Assembly: GCA_002633005.1 (NCBI GenBank)
Contig: NMRA01000118.1
Location: forward strand, 893,465 to 935,837
Direction of reading: 5' to 3'
DNA: 42,373 nucleotides
Source: Phoronis australis
Taxonomy: Eukaryota > Phoronida > Phoronidae
Part shown: positions 35,001 to 42,373 of the stretch, piece by piece
Layout of the letters: every line of letters begins with the position of its first letter
Numbering within the stretch: the stretch's first letter is position 1
Translations under genes and position numbers: made by a program
The notes under the pieces: generated by a model
Database searches by the model: none
The model's input: only the letters and a program-made list of their open reading frames with translations
Told to the model about the DNA's origin: nothing

Positions 35001-38000
35001 TCTATCTTGAACACGTTGAGTTCGGAGGACGGGCAGCGTGGGTAAGAGCATGGCCGAAATCCTGTCAGATACACTGTACTAAACATATGTGACCCGTTCT
35101 GTGCCAACGCGTTGCGTTTCTGATTATCCTTCTCCTTATCTTCCACCCTTGTCGTTTTATTCTTCTGCTGGTCTGTTCTTCCTCTTTGTCTTCTTCATAT
35201 TCCTCTTATGTTTTTCTTCTCGTTTCATTTTCATTGTTTAGCTCTACTTCTAATACACGCAGCTGCCTCTAGACGAATACACCGAGTCGTTGACGCTATC
35301 AAATCCGGACGTGCTTTATGCACGGGTTGGCCGCATGAATTCGATGTCCAGTAGGTCATATTGTAAATTGTCGTAGCAATCTTTAGCCTGGTTTTGTCTC
35401 AATGCGGGGACATATTAGAATTTACGTTGAACCCAGACTGTACCTGAATGTTTCTAAACACGGCGATAAAATTGTTTTTTTTTGTTGATATTTTAATAGC
35501 TACGTGAATGAGCAAACGAATTTTGATTTAAAAATGTCTCCGTAATGTGCGAATTTTCTTTTCAGGGAATTGACACCGTCGATACGCCATCACCTCAAAG
35601 TGACCTTAACGGGCACGGCACCCATGTAGCTGGCACCATAGCTGGTTCCAACTACGGATTGGCCAAGTCAGCGTCCATTATTGCCGTCCGCGTGTTGGAC
35701 GCAGGGGGTTCTGGACTCACAAGGTAATTTCCACGAAGCTTGCTTGTTACTGTATGTACCTAGGTTAACCTGAGATCGATAATTTAAGAAAGCGATCTCA
35801 GAAACACATCAGTAAGCGTACACCTAACTTCGAAATATAGATAATCCAGTAGTTTTACTTGTGAAATTAGAGTCATGCCAGTTCTACGCTGGACAATTCT
35901 CCGTTTTACGGACAGAGAGCAAAAAATATTATGTACGTCCTCATTTGTGAGAAATGTCCCAACCCCGGCAGACGAAATACACATGTTCCACTCCACAAGT
36001 GGCAAGAAGAGAATTAGGTACTTGCACGATGCTCACACGTACATTGTATGGCAAAACTACTCTCGAGTTTCAGTGAATTTACGCATCGCTAGTGTTTTGC
36101 GGGTTTTCTGGAGATTAATACTGACTTAAACTACAATGCCCACAGCTGAAGTGATCGGTTAGATATGCCGGAATTGTAAACCCTTTGCGATAAAACTTAA
36201 AAATTAGATTCCATATACCAAGAAGTGCATCTCGTTTGCTCAGCGTTACGGAAAGCGCCTTGGGTTATGAGTTGAAGATGTCACCGCCACAGTTTGATTG
36301 TGGATTTTTCAAATGCAATACATGTACCAGTAGACATGAAGCAAGAAAAAAAACAGTGCATGTTCCTATCTGCACATCTAATTTTAATCGCTGGCCAAAA
36401 TCAAACGATTAGCTATGGTTCTAATCACGCAGGCGATAAAGAACCATTTATTTCTATTTTGCCGAAGAATTATTTTTCTTTGTCTAAAACCAAAAGCAGT
36501 AGTTTTAAAATGTCATTACTGTGAAGCGACGAAATTCGACGAGGTTTCAAAGCCTAAAACGGCGACAAAAATCCATTTCTTTTCGACTAGAACACGGAAA
36601 ATTCTCAACGCAATCTCGGCAGGTGTGTGCACGTTGTCGAAACTGCGACATGTTTCCATTTATAAAAAACAAAAACAAACAGCTGCAAGGCGCTATAACG
36701 TCACTGTAAACTCCGACAAATGTTCAACAAAATTGATATTTAGTTGCAACTAAAGTATGTCTTGATTAATTTGCCAAGTGCAGTAGGTCTGGAAAGAAGT
36801 TCGTCCAAGCTGGTTGACGTGTGCCTCCTTAATTTCGTGTATTTTTGTAGCAAAGTTGAACGAGCCCAAAAAGTGGAAGTGAAAATATAAAATATTATAC
36901 TTAGATGCACCGTCCTACAAAAATAAAAAATACCGCCCATCTCATTTCGCAACTGTGACGAAAACGCGAGGGAAAATATTGGATGAAATGAGTAAGCCAA
37001 AAATCACCGAAATTGTGTTTTGACCCATGTTATCAAAGGAGACAAATGTCTGGGTATTCCTTCTATTGTAGCGGTGTGGTCGAAGGCATGACATGGACCG
37101 CAAATGCACACTCGAAAAAGAAGAATGCAAAGTCTGTTGCCAAGTAAGAATTTTATTTGAAGTTGTTCTCGTTATTATCATTTAAATAACTCTCTCCATG
37201 TCAAGAAGTGTACTATGACACTTACCTCAAAACCCAACTACTGCCTTATGGTTTGGTAAGTGGCCCAATTGCGTTGCACACCCAGCGAATTAATGACGAA
37301 CACGCATGTAATATGGCAACAACATGCAAACGTTTTCAGTTGTAAAAGTCACATTTCTTGCCCTATTTTCGAAATTCAAAGAGCTGATCACCTGTACTTT
37401 TCACAAGCTATTCAATTATGCTACTTAAATATTTTAAAAACGAAAATTGAAAAAAAACATACTACTGTCGCCCCTAGTAATGGGTTTGATTATCTAGAGA
37501 ACGATAACATCGGCAGCCTAAGGCAGTGTAGTTAACTCTAACAACATGGTGTCTGTGATCAATGCCGGCAGATTTCGAGGTACGCAAACCGGTCGAGTTG
37601 TAAAATCTCAACCAGTGAAAGTGCCAACGTAGGATTTTTTTCGCGTTAGTTTCCACTTTCAAATCCCAACGAAATCAATACACGAATACCCTTTCATAGG
37701 AGACTAATGTAGCTTTTGTGCAATCACGTGATCGTCACTCCTGTTTTCAGTATGTCGCTAGGCGGCGGGAAATCGACCGCTATGGAGGAAGCCATCAAGG
37801 AAGGTGTCACTGCGGTAGGTGTCCATCACGTAGAAATTCGCGAAACTGTATTCGCTCTCCTCTACGAGACTTCAACTGGTCGTTATCAATTTCCATGCAA
37901 TCGGTTTTACGAGAAAATTCCGCGACATATAAATGCATCACTTGTTGAGGGAGTTATCGAGAAATGAGAAATATCAATTCCCTTCATAATTAATATAGTT

Positions 38001-41000
38001 GTTAGGAAGGTGAAAATGGAGGTAAAGAAGCTGGCTATAGGTCAAATGCACGGTCCGTAGGAAGGTATGAATAGCCGTGGGGTACGTGTCCCCCATTTTC
38101 TCATTTTTACTAATATTTCTCTCGTACAATAGGAATGTTCTTGAATGAGATTAGTTCCTTGGACTCACGTTTTGGCGGGTCATGTCAACGCAGCTATTTT
38201 CAGTTGAAGCCTTTTACGATAGGGTATTTTACGTTTTAATAGTCCATTCCACGTAACGAGTCTCATTGACATCATGTGGGGATGAGGGAAACCGGCCAGA
38301 GTTGGATATTACCACATTTGAGTGGTTGCGAGGAATACCCCGACGGACATGAAAAATATCACCGAAACATATCGAATTTCCCTCTGACGAATTAATCTGC
38401 AGTTAGCGCATGGTTTTGAAGAGGCCTATTGTGAAATCGTTCATTCAATTATTCCGATTAGAGTTGGTACCTGAGCAAAGTTGCAAAAACACATTCAAAG
38501 GGCATAGGCACACTTCGGGATGCCCAGGGCGACTGAACCCCCTGACGGACGCGACTAGAACTGAGCATACCGTTTTTAGGCCGGCAGTGTGGAGTAACCA
38601 TTTCACACGTGTCTTAGTATAGACCATAGACTTATTTGTCCGTTTAATTGCGTTTTCAAAATTGTAATACATTATTCGATATAAACATGTCGATATAAAC
38701 CATCAAAACTGGTTAAAGTTAACTAATAACATTTTGACAGGGTGTTGTCTTTGTGGTGGCATCAGGCAACTCCGGTTATGACGCGTGCCAGTATTCTCCA
38801 GCCAGTGCACCCGAAGCGTAAGTCATGAATTCTCATTTTTCGTGTGTTTGTAAGATGAGACATTAAGCATCGGTTTTATTGTAGTTGGAGTTAAAAGTTC
38901 CATTGTCGACCTTTTAACATAAATCCTTTTGAAAATCCCAAATTTACAAAAATATACAGTCGTAGTGTTTACAATTGTACATACCGCCTTTTCTCGAATG
39001 CGTTCCAGCCGCCCGCTGTTTGAAGCCCTTTATTGGCGAATTTCGATCAAACACTACAGGTCTGCATGGGAAATTCTCACCATATCCTAATTAAAACAAG
39101 AAGTCGAGAACCTATGACAATTTTGGGTAACAACTTGGCAGAATGGACAAGTATTATTTTTACTCAACATCCGGGTTCCGCAATCTTCAAATTTTGGCCA
39201 AAACTTGATACCAATTTAGTTGCTCCATAGTGTCATTTTAGGCTTGAACATTTGCCAAAGCCTTCAACACTCGAAATTTTACTTTAAGGCAATGACACTG
39301 TAAAGCTTAAAAATTTTTAGCTCATTAAAATTCCTGTACAATCTTGAATTTCAGTATTACAGTGTCATGTAGTGATAACAAGGATGAATTCTGCTACTTC
39401 TCCAACTACGGTAAATGTGTAGACATCAACGCCCCTGGCATGGACATTGAGTCTGCCTGGATTGGTGGCAAGTACGCAAACAACATCATCTCTGGCACAT
39501 CCATGTCGTCACCGCATGTGGTAAGTGATTGACCCGGGCTACGTTCTGTAGACGCAAAACACTCGTGAGAAAAGCTAGTGCCATCCCATGCTTCACTCCT
39601 ATGGCATCAGGAGGACATTGCCTGATAATGTCTTTTTGGTGTCATGGAGATGGCTCGCGGATACTGGGGTGATCCTGTGTTTTGGTGAATTTCTGACGTC
39701 CACGGACGTCAACTTTGATCATGTTCTTTGTCAGAACCTGTCATCATGTACAATTTCCGAGAATGATCTATTATTGCCCGAAGTTGACGAAATGACGGGT
39801 GATGGTTTGGGCACCGTTACATATACTTGGGACATGCTGTTTCACTTAAATACGAGTATCGATTATTTTGATTATAATATTGCAAGTCACAAAAGTCGAG
39901 TCGTGATATCAGGCGCATTCAGTAAGTTTTGATTTCTTACGTCTTAGGTGTGGGCGGAGAGAAGTTGTTGGTATCATCGTAATTCTTATTTCACCTTACC
40001 TTGAAGTAGTCTGTTTATGGCCGCTGTTATAACGCTCAATGTAACCTAAGTCGGCGTCAAACCCGAGCTTTACGTCAAAAAATTCCCTTTAGACCACCAA
40101 CCACTATGAATGTGGTCTCAAGTTGTTCAAATTGGGGTTGATATCAGGGTATCAAAAGGACTGACTGTTGGTTATTGGGCGAGACCAACTAGAATTCGTA
40201 AATGGACTGAAAGTTGATTATTGGCCGAAACCAACTAGAGCTCGTAAATGGACTGAAAGTTGATTATTGGCCGAGACCAACTAGAGCTCGTAAATGGACT
40301 GAAAGTTGATTATTGGCCGAAACCAACTAGAGCTCGTAAATGAACTAACAGTTGATTATTGACTGAGACCAACTAGAGCTCGTAAAGGGTCTGACAGTTG
40401 GTTATTGACAGAGACCAACTAGAGCTCGTAAATGGATTGCCAGTTGGTTATTGACCGAAACCAATTAGAGCTCGTAAATGGACTGCCAGTTGGTTATTGA
40501 CCGAGACCAACTAGAGCTCGTAAATGGACTGAGAGTTGGTAATTGACTGAGACCAACTAAAGCTCGTAAATGGCCTGCCAATTGGTAATTGAGTGAGACC
40601 AACTTGGAGTCGTAAATGGACTGACAGTTGGTGATTGACCGAGACCAACTAGAGCTCGTAAATGGACTGCCAGTTGGTTATTGACCGAGACCAACTAGAG
40701 CTCGTAAATGGACTGCCAATTGGTTATTGACCGTGACCAACTAGAGCTCGTAAATGGACTGACAGCTGGTTATTGACTGAGACAAACTAGAGCTCGCAAA
40801 TGGACTGACAGCTGGTTATTTACCGAGACCTGTTAGAGCTCGTAAATGGGCTGACAGTTGGTTATTGACTGAGACCAACTTGAGCTCATAAATGGACTGA
40901 CATTTGGTTATTGACTGAGACCAATTAGAGCTCGTACAATGTAAATGGACTGCCAGTTGGATACAGAGACTAGAGATAACTTTTTAACCCAGAAAAGAAC

Positions 41001-41220
41001 GAGAAAAGACCAATGTAGAAACGGTACATTGTAAGTGGCCTAAATCAAAAGTTTGTTTGACAGAAAACACAGGTTTAACGCCGCTATAAATACTCAGTAC
41101 CGACATTTGCTGTTGATCATATTTAATTTGTCTCCTACAGGCAGGTGTCGCTGCAAAACTTATGAGTGAGGCAACCACGGTCATGTCTCCCAAAGAAGTG
41201 GAAGCGGAGCTGGTGAAAAC
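26001..41220 (+). CDS. Secreted proteinase K-like subtilase (13 exons, 3' end missing)
   Basis: Exons: 26001-26058, 26591-26656, 29399-29504, 30206-30311, 31359-31416, 31570-31609, 34996-35041, 35566-35723, 37072-37143, 37751-37814, 38741-38817, 39355-39520, 41141-41220. All are GT-AG with matching phases, giving 365 codons plus two bases. It is an S8 serine endopeptidase of the proteinase K type, presumably exported through the ER and activated by removal of its propeptide. Seen: signal peptide (1-18, [13 protein letters not shown]); I9 inhibitor propeptide (about 27-95, [10 protein letters not shown] to RYVEQNQ); mature region from about 110. Catalytic Asp144 (VYVIDTG), His177 ([10 protein letters not shown]), oxyanion Asn268 (VASGNSG), Ser333 ([10 protein letters not shown]). 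The D-H and H-S distances (33 and 156) are close to proteinase K. Val181 replaces the Cys that proteinase K has next to its catalytic-His motif. Cys274, 289, 297 and 305 may pair. Only a short C-terminal exon is missing; the next intron carries a Ty3/gypsy fragment. Predicted active; substrate unknown. Confidence 0.93.
26146..26264. repeat. Two G+C-rich direct repeats in protease intron 1
   Basis: Copies at 26146 and 26223 share GGTGCACCAYAGGGGG, TAYAGCCCC and CACTTTTTTCAGTGCT. Short GGGGGCT/AGCCCCC inversions inside suggest remnants of a transposon end. Confidence 0.65.
26591..26656 (+). CDS. Protease exon 2 (I9 propeptide start)
   Basis: Acceptor GCATACAG; D20 is split across the junction, then [20 protein letters not shown] and Glu, donor GTAAGC, phase 1. 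[10 protein letters not shown] is the first strand of an I9 domain. Confidence 0.92.
26919..27290. repeat. Cluster of ACTCGAA/TTCGAGT motifs in protease intron 2
   Basis: About nine CTCGA or TCGAG occurrences in both orientations, for example ACTCGAAACGAACTCGAAAC (about 26921) and ACTCGAAATTTCGAGT (about 27091). They are spaced irregularly, so this is not a simple tandem repeat. Confidence 0.55.
27371..27420 (+). other. Short retroelement-type GACCGAAACGTTG motif
   Basis: TTGACGATGGCC, then GACCGACCGAAACGTTGTG. The CGAAACG element with a preceding TGACGA resembles the degenerate hammerhead-like ends seen in Penelope-like retroelements. No coding remnant flanks it. Speculative. Confidence 0.3.
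28664..28700. repeat. 11-bp stem inverted repeat
   Basis: CGTGTCTGTAA and TTACAGACACG flank a 15-base spacer in protease intron 2. It could be a short hairpin; no context gives it a role. Confidence 0.6.
28938..28965. repeat. Dispersed octamer/AGGTCA block, second copy
   Basis: CTAATTTGCATAAACATAAG followed by GTCAAGA is nearly the same as 9902-9928. Presence at two places suggests a piece of an interspersed repeat. Confidence 0.5.
29399..29504 (+). CDS. Protease exon 3 (I9 propeptide middle)
   Basis: Acceptor GCATTTTCAG. Encodes [18 protein letters not shown], then [13 protein letters not shown], ending phase 2 before GTAAGA. The G-S-F-Q-G-Y-A block is the standard central strand of I9 inhibitors. 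Confidence 0.9.
30206..30311 (+). CDS. Protease exon 4 (propeptide end and processing region)
   Basis: Acceptor TTCCTTGCAG. Encodes [19 protein letters not shown], then [17 protein letters not shown], ending phase 0 at TGG/GTAAGG. The VEQNQ motif closes the I9 domain, so maturation is expected between Gln95 and Trp112, where basic residues are common. The alternative donor at 30261 (CAG/GTGTAT) also keeps frame but would remove the Trp usual before Gly-x-x-Arg. Confidence 0.88.
31359..31416 (+). CDS. Protease exon 5 (mature N-terminal region)
   Basis: Acceptor AATTTTCAG, phase 0. Encodes [19 protein letters not shown] plus one base, donor GTAAGC. Corresponds to the W-G-x-x-R-I-x-Q-R-x-L segment of the family. 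Confidence 0.9.
31570..31609 (+). CDS. Protease exon 6 (catalytic Asp)
   Basis: Acceptor TTGTTTCAG. Encodes [13 protein letters not shown] and the first two bases of Thr145, donor GTAAGT. Asp144 is the catalytic aspartate. Confidence 0.95.
31610..32308. other. Protease intron 6, first part
   Basis: Nothing recognised other than ordinary A+T-rich intron sequence. Confidence 0.45.
32309..32572. repeat. Direct duplicate left of N at 32573
   Basis: This 264-base stretch is repeated from 32574 to about 32836 with only a few differences (GCTAGTG/TCTAGTG, TTTTGCAA/TTCTGCAA and one G in the final run). It ends in the start of the hAT-like family-1 element (CAGTGGCGG at 32481). Most likely two overlapping contig ends that were not merged. 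Confidence 0.9.
32573..32573. other. Assembly gap marker (single N)
   Basis: N sits exactly between the two copies of the 264-base duplicate. Confidence 0.9.
32746..33160 (+). mobile_element. hAT-like non-autonomous element (family 1), plus-strand copy
   Basis: Starts CAGTGGCGGATCTACCTTTT, followed by a G7 run and CCCGCAAAGGTCGATTCC. The body is the complement of 25089-25504, with blocks such as CATGCATCCTGG-type, TCTCGATTTCGTCACATGAA and AGAGCATAAGGAACACCGAC. Only one hAT-type terminus is seen. It lies in protease intron 6. Confidence 0.75.
33513..33732. repeat. Two dispersed direct repeats
   Basis: The copies at 33513-33537 and 33709-33732 share CCTGGTCCGTC and CGAGACC, and CTGTCGCGGGACCTAACAGT lies between them. 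Probably the relic of a longer diverged tandem repeat with GACC motifs. Confidence 0.45.
33740..34667. other. Protease intron 6, no gene recognised
   Basis: Short open frames with no domain or splice support. Confidence 0.45.
34668..34967 (-). mobile_element. hAT-like element fragment (family 2), inverted copy
   Basis: Reverse complement of about 21490-21811. Shared blocks include GATATGTTTTGATTTGATTA, GAGATCAATTGTGCG and CTGAAAGAGCAG. The hAT-type terminus is missing because the copy ends at the N (34968). Confidence 0.75.
34968..34968. other. Assembly gap marker (single N)
   Basis: N inside the repeat in protease intron 6, 27 bases before exon 7. Confidence 0.85.
34996..35041 (+). CDS. 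Protease exon 7
   Basis: Acceptor AATTCTATTTTAG; encodes [16 protein letters not shown], phase 0, donor GTAAGA. It completes the Asp-Thr-Gly motif and gives the conserved E-F-G-G-R-A block. It lies only 27 bases after the N at 34968, so intron 6 is incompletely assembled but the exon is intact. Confidence 0.93.
35104..35245. repeat. Pyrimidine-rich tract in protease intron 7
   Basis: Long plus-strand stretch dominated by C and T (TTCTTCATATTCCTCTTATG and TTTTTCTTCTCGTTTCATTT). May be a degenerate simple repeat. Confidence 0.5.
35566..35723 (+). CDS. Protease exon 8 (catalytic His)
   Basis: Acceptor TTCTTTTCAG; begins [20 protein letters not shown] and continues [29 protein letters not shown] and LT, ending phase 2 before GTAATT. 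His177 is catalytic; the substrate-binding S-G-x-G strand follows. Confidence 0.95.
35724..37071. other. Protease intron 8, nothing recognised
   Basis: No repeat or coding remnant recognised. Introns 9-11 (37144-37750, 37815-38740, 38818-39354) likewise hold nothing that I can name. Confidence 0.45.
37072..37143 (+). CDS. Protease exon 9
   Basis: Acceptor TTCTATTGTAG; encodes [18 protein letters not shown] and NAKSVA, ending with two bases of Asn237 before GTAAGA. Matches the helix after the S-G-x-G strand. Confidence 0.92.
37751..37814 (+). CDS. Protease exon 10
   Basis: Acceptor CTGTTTTCAG; encodes [20 protein letters not shown], then TA, phase 0, donor GTAGGT. N-M-S-L-G-G is a family signature of the substrate-binding region. 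Confidence 0.95.
38741..38817 (+). CDS. Protease exon 11 (oxyanion Asn)
   Basis: Acceptor ATTTTGACAG; encodes [20 protein letters not shown] and ASAPE, ending phase 2 before GTAAGT. Asn268 stabilises the oxyanion by homology. Confidence 0.95.
39355..39520 (+). CDS. Protease exon 12 (catalytic Ser)
   Basis: Acceptor TTGAATTTCAG; encodes [35 protein letters not shown] and, at the end, [11 protein letters not shown], phase 0, donor GTAAGT. Ser333 is the nucleophile. Confidence 0.96.
40142..40973. repeat. 46-bp minisatellite with hairpin in each unit, about 17-18 copies
   Basis: Unit landmarks are CTCGTAAATGGACTG, AGTTGGTTATTGACCGAGAC and CAACTAGAG. Starts of the CTCGTAAATGG block recur at about 40242, 40288, 40334, 40380, 40426, 40472 and every 46 bases after, to about 40932, where one unit has an extra ACAATGTAA-type insertion. 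AGTTGGT and ACCAACT within a unit are complementary (7-base stem, 11-base loop). Copies differ by a few substitutions each. The array is in protease intron 12. Confidence 0.93.
41141..41220 (+). CDS. Protease exon 13
   Basis: Acceptor GTCTCCTACAG; encodes [20 protein letters not shown] and EAELVK, with two bases of a Thr codon before GTAAGT, phase 2. The remaining C-terminal strand (usually 15-30 residues) must lie beyond the window. Confidence 0.94.
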
Positions 41221-41463
41221 GTAAGTTTGTTGTCTCTTAGTCGTCACCGTTTTGTTGATGTCGTTGTATTAATAATACAAAATATGACACAATACATCCG
41301 TGTACATTTTTCGTCATTAAGGTAGGTGGATACACAAAAAAATTAATTTTGACTGTTTTTTACATTTTCATATCATCCTAATCTTTAATTCTTGATGCAC
41401 AGTATACTAGAGAAAAATAAAATCATTCTGAAAATCCAAAGTTGTTTTTTTAGCTATATTTGA

Positions 41464-42373
41464 CCAAGCCTCAAGTCCGTGATGAGGCTCGCTCATGAGT
41501 CTATACTCGGTGGACACCTCGGTGTTAGGAAGACAACTGACCGTATCACTAGCAATTTCTATTGGCCAGGAGTGGCATCAGAAGTGACCCGATTCTGCAG
41601 ATCATGCGACATCTGTCAGAAGACAATCCCGAAAGGTCGAGTGACCAAGGTACCCCTGGGAGAGATGCCTTTGATGGAGGAGCCTTTCAAAAGGATTGCG
41701 ATCGATCTGATTGGCCCTATAGCTCCAATTTCCGACAAGGGAAACAGATACATTCTCACGGTGGTAGATTTCGCTACCAGGTATCCAGAAGCAGTGGCGC
41801 TACCGAAGATTGAGACAGAGCGTGTGGCTGAAGCATTATTAGAAGTCTTCAGTAGAGTAGGGTTTCCACGAGAGATCCTGAGTGATCGTGGAACGCAGTT
41901 CACAGCGGAACTGATGAAGGAGGTCAGCAGGCTTGTGAGTGCAAAGCAGCTGTACACGACTCCTTACAATCCACGCTGTAACGGGTTCTGTGAGAGAATC
42001 AACGGTGTTCTAAAGGCCATGCTAAAGAAAATGTGTCAAGAAAGACCAAAGGATTGGGACCGGTATCTGCCAGCTGTCCTATTTGCTTACCGAGAAGTCC
42101 CGCAATCAAGCACAGGATTTTCACCCTTTGAGTTGTTATACGGCAGGACAGTAAAAGGTCCGATGCAAATACTGAGCGAACTCTGGACAGGGGAAGACAG
42201 CAACGACATCCGTAATACTTACCAGTATGTCTTCGAGCTCAGGAAACGCTTAGAGGAGACTTGCGAGTTGGCTAGAAAAAGTTTGTATAATGCACAAGGT
42301 ATTCACAAGCATTACTACGACAAGAAGGCCAGGGATAGGCAGTTTCAAGTGGGACATAGAGTGTTGGTATTAC
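41464..42373 (+). mobile_element. Ty3/gypsy-type integrase fragment
   Basis: One open frame of 303 codons runs from after a TGA at 41461 to the window edge. It carries an HHCC zinc domain (His11, His18, Cys48, Cys51; AHESILGGHLG and CDIC), FYWPG, and a D,D-35-E catalytic core with Asp81 (IAIDLIGP), Asp141 (LSDRGTQF) and Glu177 (CNGFCERIN), followed by FAYREVPQSSTGFSPFELLYG and, near the edge, YDKKARDRQFQVGHRVLVL. This is the order of integrases from Ty3/gypsy LTR retrotransposons. Protease and reverse-transcriptase parts are absent on the left, so the element is 5'-truncated there; the 3' end lies outside. The lack of stops suggests a fairly young insertion. It sits in the intron after protease exon 13. 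Confidence 0.93.

Noticed and set aside
35272-35352. Possible extra protease exon after ACACGCAG
   Set aside because: Exon 7 joins exon 8 directly in frame and with the expected family spacing; inserting this block breaks the frame and matches nothing.
40142-40973. CRISPR-like array
   Set aside because: Units are contiguous 46-base repeats without unique spacers, in a eukaryotic intron.
41562-41957. Open frames on both strands within the integrase fragment
   Set aside because: They are out-of-frame shadows of the single integrase frame.
1-42373. tRNA, rRNA or other structured RNA genes
   Set aside because: No cloverleaf with A/B box pair or rRNA core sequence was seen on either strand by reading; a covariance search would be decisive.

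Overview
The window looks like genomic DNA from a metazoan, most likely a marine invertebrate such as a lancelet-like deuterostome (the taxon is an inference). The base composition is A+T-rich by eye. Two genes have many short exons bounded by GT/AG splice sites with matching phases, and the introns carry fragments of DNA transposons, LINEs and a Ty3/gypsy element plus minisatellites. I see no prokaryotic operon, tRNA, rRNA or CRISPR array. Four single N characters (21812, 25088, 32573, 34968) mark assembly joins, and each lies in or at the edge of repeated sequence.

Layout. Positions 1-3300 hold decayed mobile-element coding fragments: a broken transposon-type ORF at 1-433 and the C-terminal end of a LINE reverse transcriptase at 2856-3269. 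From 16787 down to 3385 on the minus strand is a complete seven-exon gene for a DRAM/Frag1-type six-transmembrane protein of 420 residues, with an unusually long Lys/Ser/Thr-rich C-terminal tail. Its introns hold a terminal-inverted-repeat element (4213-4633), a foldback whose arms carry the start of a THAP-type ORF (6988-7907), and a 3.4-kb higher-order satellite (10537-13930) that contains direct-repeat-1 nuclear-receptor motifs. From 17 to 26 kb lies an intergenic stretch with a 0.7-kb duplication (20414-21111 and 24384-25087), hAT-like fragments and a THAP-domain exon remnant. From 26001 to beyond 41220 on the plus strand is a secreted proteinase K-like subtilisin-family protease. Thirteen exons (365 codons) are present, covering signal peptide, I9 propeptide and the complete Asp/His/Ser catalytic set; only the short last exon is missing. 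Its last visible introns hold a 46-bp hairpin-forming minisatellite (about 40142-40973) and an open Ty3/gypsy integrase fragment (41464-42373).

How it fits together. The two genes are divergent, about 9.2 kb apart between start codons. The family roles are autophagy/lysosome-associated membrane protein for the DRAM gene and extracellular or digestive proteolysis for the protease; nothing in the sequence shows that they work together. A TATA box about 200 bp upstream of the DRAM start codon, but pointing the other way, and a possible splice acceptor just before the protease start codon raise the untested idea of a shared divergent promoter. I found no clear new enzymatic system. The most unusual items are the satellite with nuclear-receptor sites, the hairpin minisatellites, the THAP foldback and the tailed DRAM protein.
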